A DNA stretch of 64,000 nt from G965218495 sp965218495 (lineage in GTDB: Bacteria; Bacteroidota; Rhodothermia; Rhodothermales; Bin80). The stretch covers positions 2,790,001 through 2,854,000 of the forward strand of contig OZ244626.1 in NCBI GenBank assembly GCA_965218495.1, read 5' to 3'. Below the pieces are notes generated by a model that had not been told where the DNA came from, did not search any database, and worked only from the letters and a program-made list of their open reading frames with translations. Below, piece by piece: positions 55,292 through 64,000 of this stretch (position 1 is the first letter of the stretch; the number at the start of each line of letters is the position of its first letter). Made by a program: the position numbers and the translations under genes.

Positions 55292-57129
55292 GCCACCTAC
55301 TGATAGTTACGAACAAGAACCTGAATCACAGCCATTCAGGTCGCTGACGCTATGCTTTCCTTTTCGACGCAGCAGCAATCGCCGTGCAACGAGCTGCGGG
55401 GGGCAGCATGCCACTCTGCTTTCTGTTACCGCAGGAACCGCCGTGGCGCCATCGCGATACCGTTCTGTCAATTCTCGCAAATCTCCGTTGAAGTGCATCG
55501 TCTGGCAATCCCCATGCGCCAAGTAGTGGCTCTCCCACAAGTGATCAGGCGGAAAAATATGCACCAGCCGCGAGCGTGATTGGGTGTGCGCCTGGGTTAT
55601 TGTCCCCGCATTCATTATAGGCAGGACTCGCGCCAGCAGCAAGACAAAAATGGGCTCCATTAGATTCCCGTCGGAGTTCTTGGCTGTGCGTGCATAGTCG
55701 CAAAATGAACCGCGGAAGTGGCCCCTTGTTGCCTATGGGTGGCTACCAGCGCCTTCTGCTGGGCATCCGCCGTCTCCATGCATTCAGAGCTGCCGTGCCT
55801 GTCAGAATCTCTGTCTGTGCTGGCGCGTAGCCGTTAGCACGTTGCTGCAAGCCCACCAGTGCCCCTTTGGTACGTGCCCGAAGGCACAGCAGAAACGAGG
55901 GTGTCCTATCCTTCCATGCCGTAGTCGCCAGTGCGATGCCGCGTCCTGACTGGGAGCGCGGGCACGCGTTGTTGACGCCTATGTATCAGATGGCCCCGTC
56001 GGCAGCAACGAAGAGCCGTGGTATTCAAACAAACCTACAGGCCATTCCTGCAAAGCCGGAAACGAAACAGAACAGGTTAATGGTGCTGCGCCCACCACAG
56101 CCACCATTATGCAGTTCCTGTCATGGGTCTGACTTGGTCTTCGCGAGTGTCCTGCTGAGATTTCTGGGCGCTCGCTGGAACCAATTTCGACAGACTGGGC
56201 CGGTCCAACCTAGCATGCGGTGACACACGCCTCGGCACAGGAGATGAGGAGTACCCAAACGTCCATGGACTACATTCCGGAATGGCGCGCGGTTAGCGGC
56301 CTGACGTTGGTGCCAGTTGCCATCGCATCAGCCGTCCAATGCGGGACGCATCGCGCCGCTGCGGGCGAGTACAAGCCGCGATTGTCGACATCCCATTTCT
56401 GTTGGCGCATGGTCGCCCACGGACCCTAATGCATGTGTGCTGCACCGAGGGCCGAAAATTCATGGACGCACGCACGAGCGGGCAAAAGGACCAGCACACA
56501 GCCTGAACGACGCTCTAGCGTCCTGCCTGGCTGAACTGCGGGACCCGGTCGCTCCGCGATCAACAGCGCATTCACCGCCAAGGTGGCGGCCGTGCATTTA
56601 TGCTCTACGCCGTCTACCCAGTCGCTTCAGTGGCACTGTTGCCGAGTTCTTGGGCACCTCGTTAGACGCTGCGCGTCGCATTGTGCGTTTCGGCCAGCCA
56701 AGGGCGTGCTTCCTTCAGTCCTTGGTCACTGCGCCGATCATTCGATCCCCTGCAACATCGGACGGTTCTATTGTAAAGCCTAGAGCATTGCCTTCGCACA
56801 TCACCAAAAGGTGGGAGTCCAAGCAGCGCGCGGGCCCCTTTCGTACACTTGCAGGTGGCTATCCGCTCCATGGATTCTCTATCGTATGCGCGCGCTCATC
56901 CTGCACAATTCGCAGCAGCACGTCGTACGACAGGTCCAACGTGTCAGCAGGAACAGTACGTCGCGAGTCGCGGACACGCGCCACGTGGCATTTTCCGCCC
57001 CAGAGTCAGCGCCAGGTGCTCTTACCGTTGCCGCATCGTGGGTGACAACCTGCTCTCTACAAAAAAGGCGGCTAGTGGCACACCGGGGGGCACAGTGGCC
57101 CTACGCCAAGCATCTTGCAAGCGGCACGG
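55292..57129. other. Gene-poor region downstream of a lipoprotein remnant
   Basis: Some 1.8 kb without a convincing gene. Many overlapping frames of 60-240 codons exist but are rich in Arg, Ser, Pro and Cys and match nothing I know. On the minus strand, downstream of the lipoprotein start at 57267, short stretches look coding in shifting frames (near 56760-56920), as expected for a decayed gene. The dnaG promoter should lie close to 55292. Confidence 0.45.
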
Positions 57130-57267
57130 TCACGCGCCAATGGTTTCCGCCTGCCAAGCAGAGCCACGAACATCCTCTACCGGCGCAGTATCCGGCTTAT
57201 CTGAGCATTGACAGGCGCCGGAGGCAATGCATGCAAAAAGGCAGACTAGAAGGAGCAGCCGTTTCAT
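57130..57267 (-). pseudogene. Start of a lost lipoprotein gene
   Basis: An ATG at 57267 opens a textbook lipoprotein signal (MKRLLLLVCLFACIASGAC) and a short mature part (QCSDKPDTAPVEDV), then stops at 57130 after 45 codons. The next 1 kb has no intact continuation. It is either a very small lipoprotein or, more likely, the N-terminus of a decayed gene. It is divergent from the glucokinase gene. Confidence 0.5.
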
Positions 57268-57342
57268 ATTTTGTTGGCGTTGCGATTTGAAGAAATATAC
57301 GCGTCCGCCACGTAGCCCTAACCACCTCCGTCTCATATTAAC

Positions 57343-58092
57343 GTGATCATCCTCGGTATAGACATCGGTGGGAGCGGCATCAAGGGCGCGCCCGTTGACA
57401 CCGATGCGGGCGTACTTACCCACGAGCGCTTCCGTCTAGTCACGCCTTCGCCTGCACGGCCACCGGATGTGGCACTGGTCGCAAACTCTATTGCCGAGGC
57501 CTTCGCCTGGACAGGCCCAATCGGTTTTACCATGCCCGGGCGCGTGAAACATGGCATAATGCATACAGCTGCCAACATCGACAATAGCTGGATAGGCGTT
57601 GATGCCGGGCAGCTCTTCGCAGCGGCTACCGGTTGCCCCACCAGTGTGCTCAACGATGCCGATGCAGCGGGCGTTGCTGAGATGGCCTTTGGCGCCGGAC
57701 GCGGTGCGATGGGAGTGGCGCTGATGCTGACATTCGGCACCGGCATTGGATCCGGCCTATTTGTGGACGGTACCCTGGTACCCAATACCGAGTTGGGGCA
57801 CCTTAAGCTGCATTGCGACAAAGCCGAAGCCTATGCCGCCGCCAGTGCGAGAGAGCGGGAGGGCCTGGCGTGGGACGCCTGGGCCGAACGCGTGCAAGAA
57901 TACCTTGACCATGTGGAGTTCTTGTTTGCGCCTGACCTTATCATCATAGGAGGCGGAGTGAGCCGGCCCAAGAAGGTGAGCAAATTCCTTCCTCTTCTGC
58001 GAACCAAGTCTAGGATCGTGCCGGCGCAACTTCAGAATGAAGCCGGCATCATCGGCGCGGCATGCGCTGCCCGGCTTCTTTGTGCGTCGTAG
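57343..58092 (+). CDS. Polyphosphate glucokinase-like ROK kinase
   Basis: 249 residues from the GTG at 57343. The phosphate-binding start ILGIDIGGSGIKGAPVDT, then PIGFTMPGRVKHG, the catalytic Asp in VLNDADAAGVAEMAFGAG, MLTFGTGIGSGLFVDG, PNTELGHLKL and LIIIGGGVSRPKK are all as in PpgK. The enzyme phosphorylates glucose using polyphosphate and often also ATP. The dapD gene follows within five bases and is probably co-transcribed. Confidence 0.92.
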   Translation: MIILGIDIGGSGIKGAPVDTDAGVLTHERFRLVTPSPARPPDVALVANSIAEAFAWTGPIGFTMPGRVKHGIMHTAANIDNSWIGVDAGQLFAAATGCPTSVLNDADAAGVAEMAFGAGRGAMGVALMLTFGTGIGSGLFVDGTLVPNTELGHLKLHCDKAEAYAAASAREREGLAWDAWAERVQEYLDHVEFLFAPDLIIIGGGVSRPKKVSKFLPLLRTKSRIVPAQLQNEAGIIGAACAARLLCAS

Positions 58093-58097
58093 CCTGG

Positions 58098-58946
58098 ATG
58101 TCAGACCGCCATAGTGCCATAGGCCCTGCAAAGCTTGCCCGCGAGGTGGAGCGACTGGCTTCGCAAAGCACCACGAGCCTTAATCGCGAGGACGCAGAGG
58201 CCACAGTAGGTGCCCTCCTAGCCCGGTTGAACGACGGCTCGGTGCGTGCGGCCTCCCGCAATGCCTCTGGACATTGGACCGCACACGCCTGGGTCAAGCA
58301 AGGATTACTTCTCGGCTTCAGGCTGGGCGTCCTCACCGATCAGTCATCAGGTTCCTTTCCATTCTTTGATAAGCACACCTTTCCGCTCAAACCGGTGGCG
58401 CTCAACGACGGCGTGCGCCTGGTGCCGGGGGGCTCAGCCATCCGCACAGGGGCGTATGTGGCCCCAGGAGTCATCTGCATGCCGCCGATGTACGTCAACA
58501 CCGGGGCCTATGTGGACCGCGATACGATGATTGATTCCCATGCGCTGGTCGGCAGCTGCGCCCAGATCGGGAAGCGTGTTCACCTGTCGGCAGCTGCACA
58601 GATTGGTGGCGTATTGGAGCCTGCCGGCGCGCTGCCAGTCATTGTGGAAGACGACGCTTTCATTGGCGGCGGATGCGGCATCTACGAGGGCATCATCATA
58701 CGACGCCGTGCGGTGCTCGCGCCGGGCGTGATCCTGACCGGCGCCACGCGCCTGTTGGATTTGGTCCACGAGCGTGCCATCACTGCGAATGAGGTACCGC
58801 CTGGTGCAGTCGTCGTGCCGGGCGCCCGCGCGGTCACATCTGACTTCGGGCGAGCTAATGGGCTTTCGCTGTATGCGCCCGTCATCGTCAAGTATCGCGA
58901 CAAAAGGACAGATGCCGCCACCGCACTGGAGGACGCGCTCCGCTAG
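58098..58946 (+). CDS. dapD: Tetrahydrodipicolinate N-succinyltransferase DapD
   Basis: 282 residues from the ATG at 58098; a frame extension to 58062 overlaps the glucokinase and is not needed. The N-terminal helical domain (LNREDAEATVGALLARLNDG, HAWVKQGLLLGFRLG) is followed by a left-handed beta-helix of hexapeptide repeats: VVPGGSAIRTG-like LVPGGSAIRTGAYVAPGVI, CMPPMYVNTGAYVD, DTMIDSHALVGSCAQIGKRV and FIGGGCGIYEGIIIRRRAV. It succinylates tetrahydrodipicolinate in the lysine/diaminopimelate pathway. The length matches the family. Confidence 0.94.
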   Translation: MSDRHSAIGPAKLAREVERLASQSTTSLNREDAEATVGALLARLNDGSVRAASRNASGHWTAHAWVKQGLLLGFRLGVLTDQSSGSFPFFDKHTFPLKPVALNDGVRLVPGGSAIRTGAYVAPGVICMPPMYVNTGAYVDRDTMIDSHALVGSCAQIGKRVHLSAAAQIGGVLEPAGALPVIVEDDAFIGGGCGIYEGIIIRRRAVLAPGVILTGATRLLDLVHERAITANEVPPGAVVVPGARAVTSDFGRANGLSLYAPVIVKYRDKRTDAATALEDALR

Positions 58947-60481
58947 CCTAGGCCGGGGACTCGTGGTGGTAGCGTCACCAACAGGTATCGGGACGGTGTG
59001 CAATTGCCCCTGTTGCAGCGCTTCACAGCAGACCAGCAAAAAGCCCTGATCAGCGCCCATCATCGAGCATCCAATCCGCTTGGCGTGCAAGTGCCCGCCG
59101 ACGGAAGTCGATTAGCACAATTGGCCCAGCTTTGAGGACGTTGCGCGCAAATCATGCCCGACGAGTTAGGTATGGTGCGGACCTGCCATGTGTGTCCGTC
59201 GTATCTGCCCCCGGTGGCAACGATTCCGGGACGCGGCCCCCTCTGGGGGCCTCTTCATGCTTGGGGTCATGTCGCGCACGCTGGTTGCTGGAGTTTCTGA
59301 GTATTAGGTGTGCGGTGTTTTTCGCCGTATAGCACCGCTATTCACCCATGAGCACTAGCGTCTACTTGACGGATTCAGTCATTGCTACATCGCGCTAAGA
59401 AGCACCTGCTTCAAGGCGCTGGAGTGGAACCCAATGCCGCAAAATGTGCTGGGCAACGTGTTTGACTTGAAGTACGTCAAGTTCCTATCGGCACGCGTTG
59501 CCAACAGGCCGAATCACTGCGACAAAAACCTGGGGCATGACACATCCCTGCGTGCGCTCTTCCATTTCTAACCGCAAGTTGAGACGATGTTTGGACACTC
59601 TCTGACGCGAACATGGTGCATGCGTCCATTCCGTCCAAAGGACAGTCGTGAATTTGCCCAGGTAAGGCTGTGAAGGAATGCTCGGGCGCCAACTTGGCCT
59701 TTCTTCTAGTTTACAATTGCTCTCTAAACGCTATTGAGTGCACCGTCGTCGAAAGCAGCGACAGCGACGTGCCGGAGGCGCTACGGGTTCCGCCAGAATA
59801 TGCAGCGGCTGATGCCCGCTCCTCCCGGTAAGCACAGACCTTCTCGTCATCTGCGGGAAAAAGCGGACATGACCGGAAGTCAATCCTGCAGTGGGCCCTG
59901 AGGTCGTCGCAGCTACCATGTCCGATTTGAGGCGCGAACCTCTGCAGCAGGTAGGATTGACAACCCAGCCACCAGTCAATCCATAAGCCAAGGGCTTCGC
60001 CGTGAAGAACGGCAAGGAACACTGACCCGCACTTGGCTAATTCTACCGCTGGCGGCCGTTTGGGCTTGAGCTGAAGGCAAACAACGTGGCCTCTTGTGCA
60101 GGCGCGCTGATGTCTTCACCGAGAGAGCGAACACGATTGCTGCCAAAGCTGGGTCCGCCTGCCCTACGTCAGGTCAAACAAGGGCAGCATGAGGATTCGA
60201 ACGGCCACAGGCATGGAGGGCATGTACCTGACCGTGGCGGGCCCGTGCCTCAGATAAGGCAAGCTCCCCTTCAAGACGGCAAGTGGCACGTAATTCCCAT
60301 GCGTGAGAATGCGTTGAAAGGTGTGTGTGTAGAGGTGAAGGACATCGCTTGGACACAATTCCGGCACGGAGGACGATTGCAGGCCACTTGCTTGGGCGCG
60401 CCACGGGGCAGCCATCCCGCCCGCTGCAATAACGGCTCTTGGGCAAGCCAGATACCGCGTGAGACCAACAGGCCTTCGGCG
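58947..60481. other. Gene-poor region with possible coding fragments
   Basis: About 1.5 kb lacking an intact gene. Two stretches on the plus strand read like protein: near 58998-59133 (LLQRFTADQQKALISAHHRA and on to a TGA) and near 59405-59570 (FKALEWNPMPQNVLGNVFDL and on to a TAA). Neither has a start context or a recognisable family. They may be remnants of lost genes. Confidence 0.4.
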
Positions 60482-61039
60482 CTACCTGAGTGGTATCTCT
60501 GCCGGCGCAATGAAGGCACTGCCAAAGTGCTCTCTCACCGCTGCCAGCGCAGTCTGGGCCCCCGTGCGCGTGCCAAAGTCTCCAAGGCGGATGCGCCAGT
60601 ACGGCTCGCTAAAGTCCTGGTACACTGGCGGTGCACCGTCGGCCCTCGGCAGCACCGCCGCCAAATTACCCTTCTCGCGTTCCTCTATCCACCACTGGAT
60701 GACTTGTCCCGACCTCAAGTCTGCCTCCTCCCTGCTGCGCGTTGAAAGGATCTGAATGCGATAGCCCTGCTGCGTGCGCTCCTGGCTCCTGGCGGCCTGC
60801 CCACGGAGCAAGGACTCCGGTGCGTCATGCTCGATGGCAACGCGCGGCGGAGGCGGTAACTCCCGGTATGGCCTCGCATCAAACTCGTCCGCCTCTACAC
60901 GAGCGGAAAGAGGCTCAGCAGTGTCGCCTGTTGACGTGATAACCTTGGCGGCCGGCCCCGAACACGCAGAAGCTACCGTAAGCAGTACGATGACCAGCAG
61001 CGCAGCGCCGGTCATACCTGACGAGAATGTCCTGTTCAT
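60482..61039 (-). CDS. SPOR-domain lipoprotein
   Basis: 185 residues from the ATG at 61039, giving a lipoprotein signal (ALLVIVLLTVASAC). The C-terminal SPOR domain reads QGYRIQILSTRSREEAD, AAVLPRADGAPPVYQDF, YWRIRLGDFGTRTGAQTALA and AVREHFGSAFIAP. SPOR domains bind denuded peptidoglycan, often at the septum. A Pro/Asp-rich linker joins anchor and domain. Its reading frame to 61069 overlaps the deoC stop by four bases, but the chosen ATG leaves 26 bases between them. The pair is probably co-transcribed. Confidence 0.88.
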   Translation of the reverse strand: MNRTFSSGMTGAALLVIVLLTVASACSGPAAKVITSTGDTAEPLSARVEADEFDARPYRELPPPPRVAIEHDAPESLLRGQAARSQERTQQGYRIQILSTRSREEADLRSGQVIQWWIEEREKGNLAAVLPRADGAPPVYQDFSEPYWRIRLGDFGTRTGAQTALAAVREHFGSAFIAPAEIPLR

Positions 61040-61065
61040 GCTTCGACTGTTTAATTTGGCCGTCT

Positions 61066-61899
61066 TCAATTCCCGACGATGGCAACTGATGCGCTAGCTC
61101 CGATTCGCGTAGCGCCACGCGCTACAAGGCCCATGGCTTGCTCCTTCGTGCGAACGCCGCCAGCGGCCTTGATCCCCATGTCCTTTCCTACCACGCGCCT
61201 CATAAGCGCGACATCCGCAAGCGTCGCACCACCTTCGGCAAAGCCCGTTGAAGTCTTCACATAGTCTGCCCCCGCATTCTGTGCCAAGACACAGGCGATA
61301 ACCTTCTCCTCGTCAGTTAGCAACGCGCACTCCACAATCACCTTGACTAACACGTGTGGCCCCGCTGCCTTGGCAGCCTGAGTGGTACCGCGAATGTCAT
61401 CTTCTACGTCATCGAACCGCCCGCTCTTGAGAAGCCCCACACTCAGAACCATGTCCACTTCAGTGGCCCCATCCCGTACAGCACGCACAGCTTCTGCCGC
61501 CTTCACCTCACTGTGGCTACTCCCATGCGGAAACCCCACTACTGCACAGACGCGCACATCCGTTCTGCGCAGCAGTGCGGCGGCCAGCGACACAAAGCAG
61601 GGTGGAACGCACACGGACGCGAAGCAATGCTGTGCGGCCTCATGGCAAAGGGTACGAATGTCCGCTTCGGTCGTTTGGGGCTTGAGCGCTGTGTGGTCGA
61701 TCATGCGCGCAAGCGGCGATGCCAAGTCACACGCACCCACACCACCGGTCAGTGGCTTGTCGCTACGCATCCCGATGCGGCAGGCCCCGGCATCCACCAT
61801 GCATCGCAGCATTTCCTGAATGTAGCCATCGCCTTTAACCGACACGCCGGTACGAGCTGCCAGCCGTGCGGCTACCGCTTCGCGCTGCGCCTCATGCAT
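61066..61899 (-). CDS. deoC: Deoxyribose-phosphate aldolase DeoC
   Basis: 277 residues. After an N-terminal extension of about 65 residues the aldolase core has LARMIDHTALKPQTTEADI, FASVCVPPCFV, VCAVVGFPHGSSHSEVKAAE, GATEVDMVLSVG, VLVKVIVECALLTDEEKV, ADYVKTSTGFAEGGAT (Schiff-base Lys) and IKAAGGVRTKEQA. It splits 2-deoxyribose 5-phosphate into acetaldehyde and glyceraldehyde 3-phosphate. The extension is somewhat longer than in E. coli DeoC, so a downstream start is possible. It is divergent from the ABC binding-protein gene. Confidence 0.93.
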   Translation of the reverse strand: MHEAQREAVAARLAARTGVSVKGDGYIQEMLRCMVDAGACRIGMRSDKPLTGGVGACDLASPLARMIDHTALKPQTTEADIRTLCHEAAQHCFASVCVPPCFVSLAAALLRRTDVRVCAVVGFPHGSSHSEVKAAEAVRAVRDGATEVDMVLSVGLLKSGRFDDVEDDIRGTTQAAKAAGPHVLVKVIVECALLTDEEKVIACVLAQNAGADYVKTSTGFAEGGATLADVALMRRVVGKDMGIKAAGGVRTKEQAMGLVARGATRIGASASVAIVGN

Positions 61900-62011
61900 A
61901 GCCTGGAAGAGCGTTCACTTGCCGGGAGGGGGGCTTCTAAAACGCCGTTCGCCGCGCAATGTTGTACGGCTCCGTGGCTCTTTTTGCGAGGACGGTGGTT
62001 CTAGGTTGCTT

Positions 62012-62953
62012 ATGCCCGCTACGCCACGTTTGCCGTCACATCCTGCCTGCCGAATACCCCTCGGAGGTCTGCTTCTGGTAACCTGTCTGTTGCTTTGCGG
62101 ATGCGGGCCCGAAAATGCTGGCGGCAGCATGGTCATCGTTACCGACGACCTCGGCCGCCAGGTGCATGTGCCAGTCCCCGCACAGCGAGTCGTCGCCCTC
62201 GCTCCCAGCCTTACCGAAATCCTCTATGCCGCCGGTGCCGGCGCGAAGGTAGTCGGCATCACGACCGCAGACGACTTTCCACCGGAAGTCGCTTCGCTGC
62301 CGCGCTTCAGCGCGTTGCCGGTTGACTTTGAAGCCATTGTCGCCCTAAAGCCCGAACTCGTGCTGGCTTCCGACCAGGTAAACAGCCCACAGGATGCCAC
62401 ATCGTTGGCGGCAGTTGGCTTGCCCGTATACTTTGTTGGCATACGTACCCTGGATGACATGCTGCTCAGCATCCGTACGGTGGGTCAGCTCCTTGGCACC
62501 GGCACCGAAGCGAACCAAGTTGCGGATTCGCTTGGCGAATCGTTGGCGGCGCTTGCGGCGCTAACGTCCACGGTAGCTTTGCGACCCAGTACACTGGCTC
62601 TGGTAGGCGATGCCACACTGTATGCTTTTGGCAAGGGTAGCTACATCCATTCCATGATCGCGCTGGCCGGAGGCGAGAGTATCACTGCTAGCCATGACAT
62701 GGCTGGGCCGATCCTCACGGATGAGTATGTGCTGACGCACAGGCCCGAGGTTATCATTGGGGCCTTCGGCTCGGGCTACGAACCAAAGGCGATCCTGGAG
62801 CACCATGCCACGTGGGACATTGTCCCCGCTGTCCAGGAGGAACGCGTATACGGCATACGCGGAGACTACTTCCTGCGGCCCGGCCCCCGGCTGGTGGCAG
62901 GTGCCTGGCAGATGGCTGCGCTCTTGCACCCAGGGCTTGTGTCGTCCCCATGA
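62012..62953 (+). CDS. ABC importer substrate-binding lipoprotein (BtuF/FecB type)
   Basis: 313 residues from the ATG at 62012, which begins a lipoprotein signal (GGLLLVTCLLLCGC); the frame is open to 61919. The mature domain has VTDDLGRQVHVPVPAQRVVA, LAPSLTEILYAAGAGAKVVG, FEAIVALKPELVLA, LVGDATLYAFGKGSYIHSM and VLTHRPEVIIGAFG, the standard periplasmic-binding fold for cobalamin or ferric siderophores. With the permease and the ATPase start that follow it forms an importer. I looked for a cobalamin riboswitch in the 112-base leader and saw no B12-box. Confidence 0.92.
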   Translation: MPATPRLPSHPACRIPLGGLLLVTCLLLCGCGPENAGGSMVIVTDDLGRQVHVPVPAQRVVALAPSLTEILYAAGAGAKVVGITTADDFPPEVASLPRFSALPVDFEAIVALKPELVLASDQVNSPQDATSLAAVGLPVYFVGIRTLDDMLLSIRTVGQLLGTGTEANQVADSLGESLAALAALTSTVALRPSTLALVGDATLYAFGKGSYIHSMIALAGGESITASHDMAGPILTDEYVLTHRPEVIIGAFGSGYEPKAILEHHATWDIVPAVQEERVYGIRGDYFLRPGPRLVAGAWQMAALLHPGLVSSP

Positions 62954-63975
62954 GGTCGGCCTGGCTGGCTGTGGCAAGCCTCACCGTCCTGCTGATCCTG
63001 AGCGTAGGAATCGCAGTTACCGTTGGCGAAGACTTGGAGCACGGCGCTGTTTTCCGCGTCTTGCGGTACCACCTCCTGCTGGGCGGCGGCACGCCTCCCG
63101 ACCCGACGGCCGACCGGATCGTATGGCTCTTGCGCATGCCGCGCGCAGTGCTGGCCCTAGTCGTAGGCGGCGGGCTGGGTATCATCGGCGCGGCCATGCA
63201 GACCCTCGTGCGAAACCCTTTGGCAGAACCGTATATCCTGGGTATCTCCAGCGGCGCTACAGCAGGCGCGTCACTTTTTTACCTGGGCCTCTTGCCACCG
63301 CTGCTCTCCAAGGCGTTGTCGATGCCACTGGCCGCATTTTTGGGTGGCCTGCTATCAATCTCAATCGTGTACCTTGTGGCTAGGAGCGCTACCCGCCTGT
63401 CCGTGGCTCGGCTGCTATTGGCTGGCGTCGCCATGGCGGCATTGATGGGTTCTATCACCTCGTTCATCACGCTGTCGTCGCCCGACCCTGACAAGCTGCG
63501 CGCGGTTCTGTTCTGGCTCTTAGGGTCATTGCACCGCGCGACGTGGTCGCTGCTCCCGGCCCCTTCAATCGTCACGATTACGGGACTGGTTGCACTATTG
63601 GCCCTTGCCAGGCCCCTGGATGCCATGCTTCTGGGAGATGAGGCGGCACACGGCCTGGGTGTGCCGGTCGAGAGACTCAAGCGCATACTTATCGTGGTGG
63701 CCGCACTGGTCACCGGCACGCTGGTCGCAGCCAGTGGCGCAATAGGGTTTGTGGGCCTTATTATCCCGCATGCGGTCCGTTCGTTTGTGGGTGTCACGCA
63801 CCGCAGGTTGCTGCCTGCATGCTTCTTTGCGGGAGCACTATTCTTACTATGGGCAGACGTGGCTGCGCGCGTACTGCTGCCAGCACAAGAGTTACCAGTA
63901 GGCATCATAACGGCGCTGTGCGGTGTTCCCTTCTTTTTGGTGCTTCTTCGAAGAAGTGCCTACGATGTTGGGTAA
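62950..63975 (+). CDS. FecCD/BtuC-type ABC transporter permease
   Basis: 341 residues from the ATG at 62950, overlapping the binding-protein stop (ATGA). About ten membrane helices are visible. Family motifs are ADRIVWLLRMPRAVLALVVG, GGGLGIIGAAMQTLVRNPLA, EPYILGISSGATAGASLF, ASGAIGFVGLIIPHAVR and GVTHRRLLPACFFAGALFL. It forms the membrane channel of a cobalamin or iron-siderophore importer. The next gene starts before its stop, continuing the operon. Confidence 0.94.
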   Translation: MRSAWLAVASLTVLLILSVGIAVTVGEDLEHGAVFRVLRYHLLLGGGTPPDPTADRIVWLLRMPRAVLALVVGGGLGIIGAAMQTLVRNPLAEPYILGISSGATAGASLFYLGLLPPLLSKALSMPLAAFLGGLLSISIVYLVARSATRLSVARLLLAGVAMAALMGSITSFITLSSPDPDKLRAVLFWLLGSLHRATWSLLPAPSIVTITGLVALLALARPLDAMLLGDEAAHGLGVPVERLKRILIVVAALVTGTLVAASGAIGFVGLIIPHAVRSFVGVTHRRLLPACFFAGALFLLWADVAARVLLPAQELPVGIITALCGVPFFLVLLRRSAYDVG

Positions 63976-64000
63976 GCAGCTGAACACTTGCCAAGAGTTA
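63965..64000 (+). CDS. Start of the next gene, probably the ABC importer ATPase (3' partial)
   Basis: An ATG at 63965 overlaps the permease stop and is open for 12 codons to the window edge (MLGKQLNTCQEL). By operon order it is most likely the BtuD/FecE-type ATPase, but too little is present to confirm. Confidence 0.4.
   Translation, partial: MLGKQLNTCQEL

Noticed and set aside
56317..57045. Open frame of 242 codons on the plus strand
   Set aside because: Arg/Ser/Pro-rich composition, no recognisable motif or start context, and overlapping frames of similar quality on both strands.
60180..60215. GTTCGAATCC on the minus strand suggesting a tRNA T-arm
   Set aside because: The flanking bases do not form a T-stem, and no anticodon arm or acceptor stem was found at the right spacing.
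61900..62011. Possible cobalamin riboswitch before the BtuF-like gene
   Set aside because: No B12-box or conserved core was seen and 112 bases are too short for a full element.

Overview
The window looks like a chromosomal segment from a GC-rich (roughly 58-60%) member of the Bacteroidota/Rhodothermota lineage. The evidence is a set of type IX secretion (T9SS) parts: two secreted proteins ending in an NPF-type C-terminal sorting domain, a PorV/PorQ-like outer-membrane protein and a DUF5103-type T9SS plug lipoprotein. Lipoproteins with a Bacteroidota character and a DUF5117-type metalloprotease add to this. Sulfatase, Gfo/Idh/MocA oxidoreductase, xylose-isomerase-like and PVC-type cytochrome genes suggest use of sulfated or complex carbohydrates, as in marine or host-associated members. 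That habitat is inference.

Layout. 0-10.7 kb: secreted beta-propeller proteins and a sugar/sulfatase catabolic cluster, including one oxidoreductase broken by a frameshift and two stops. 10.7-24.1 kb: an accessory island. It holds a decayed DruA-like (DUF4338) gene abutting the C-terminal remnant of an SNF2 helicase, then an intact Mod/Res pair (type III-like restriction-modification). After these come a truncated ISNCY copy, a complete ISNCY element with inverted repeats and a 4-bp target duplication, a 203-bp stretch bounded by perfect 18-bp inverted repeats, and a broken IS110 transposase. 24.2-42.6 kb: mostly housekeeping and envelope genes (PorV-like, rsmB, methylmalonyl-CoA epimerase, uvrC, sulfite-oxidase-like enzyme with a cytochrome, spmA/spmB, CBM48 protein, metalloprotease, T9SS plug). 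43-51.5 kb: dnaE, arsC, Smr, class-I amidotransferase, SxtJ, a zinc-type CDF exporter and a His-rich protein. 51.5-64 kb: dnaG, polyphosphate glucokinase, dapD, a SPOR lipoprotein, deoC and the start of a cobalamin/iron-type ABC importer. Two gene-poor stretches (55.3-57.3 and 58.9-60.5 kb) carry possible gene remnants.

Two observations stand out. (1) dnaG (51527-55291, minus) is 1254 codons, about twice the usual length. It carries three tandem copies of the primase catalytic core plus TOPRIM unit. The first two have lost the acidic TOPRIM residues and only the third is canonical. (2) A large PVC-type cytochrome gene (25440-29920, minus) is split by what reads as an ORF-less group II intron of 668 nt. 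The intron starts with GUGCG and ends with a domain V-like hairpin, a domain VI hairpin with an A eight bases from the end, and AU. Its removal joins the two coding halves exactly in frame.

All calls come from reading the sequence and remembered family features. No database search was possible.
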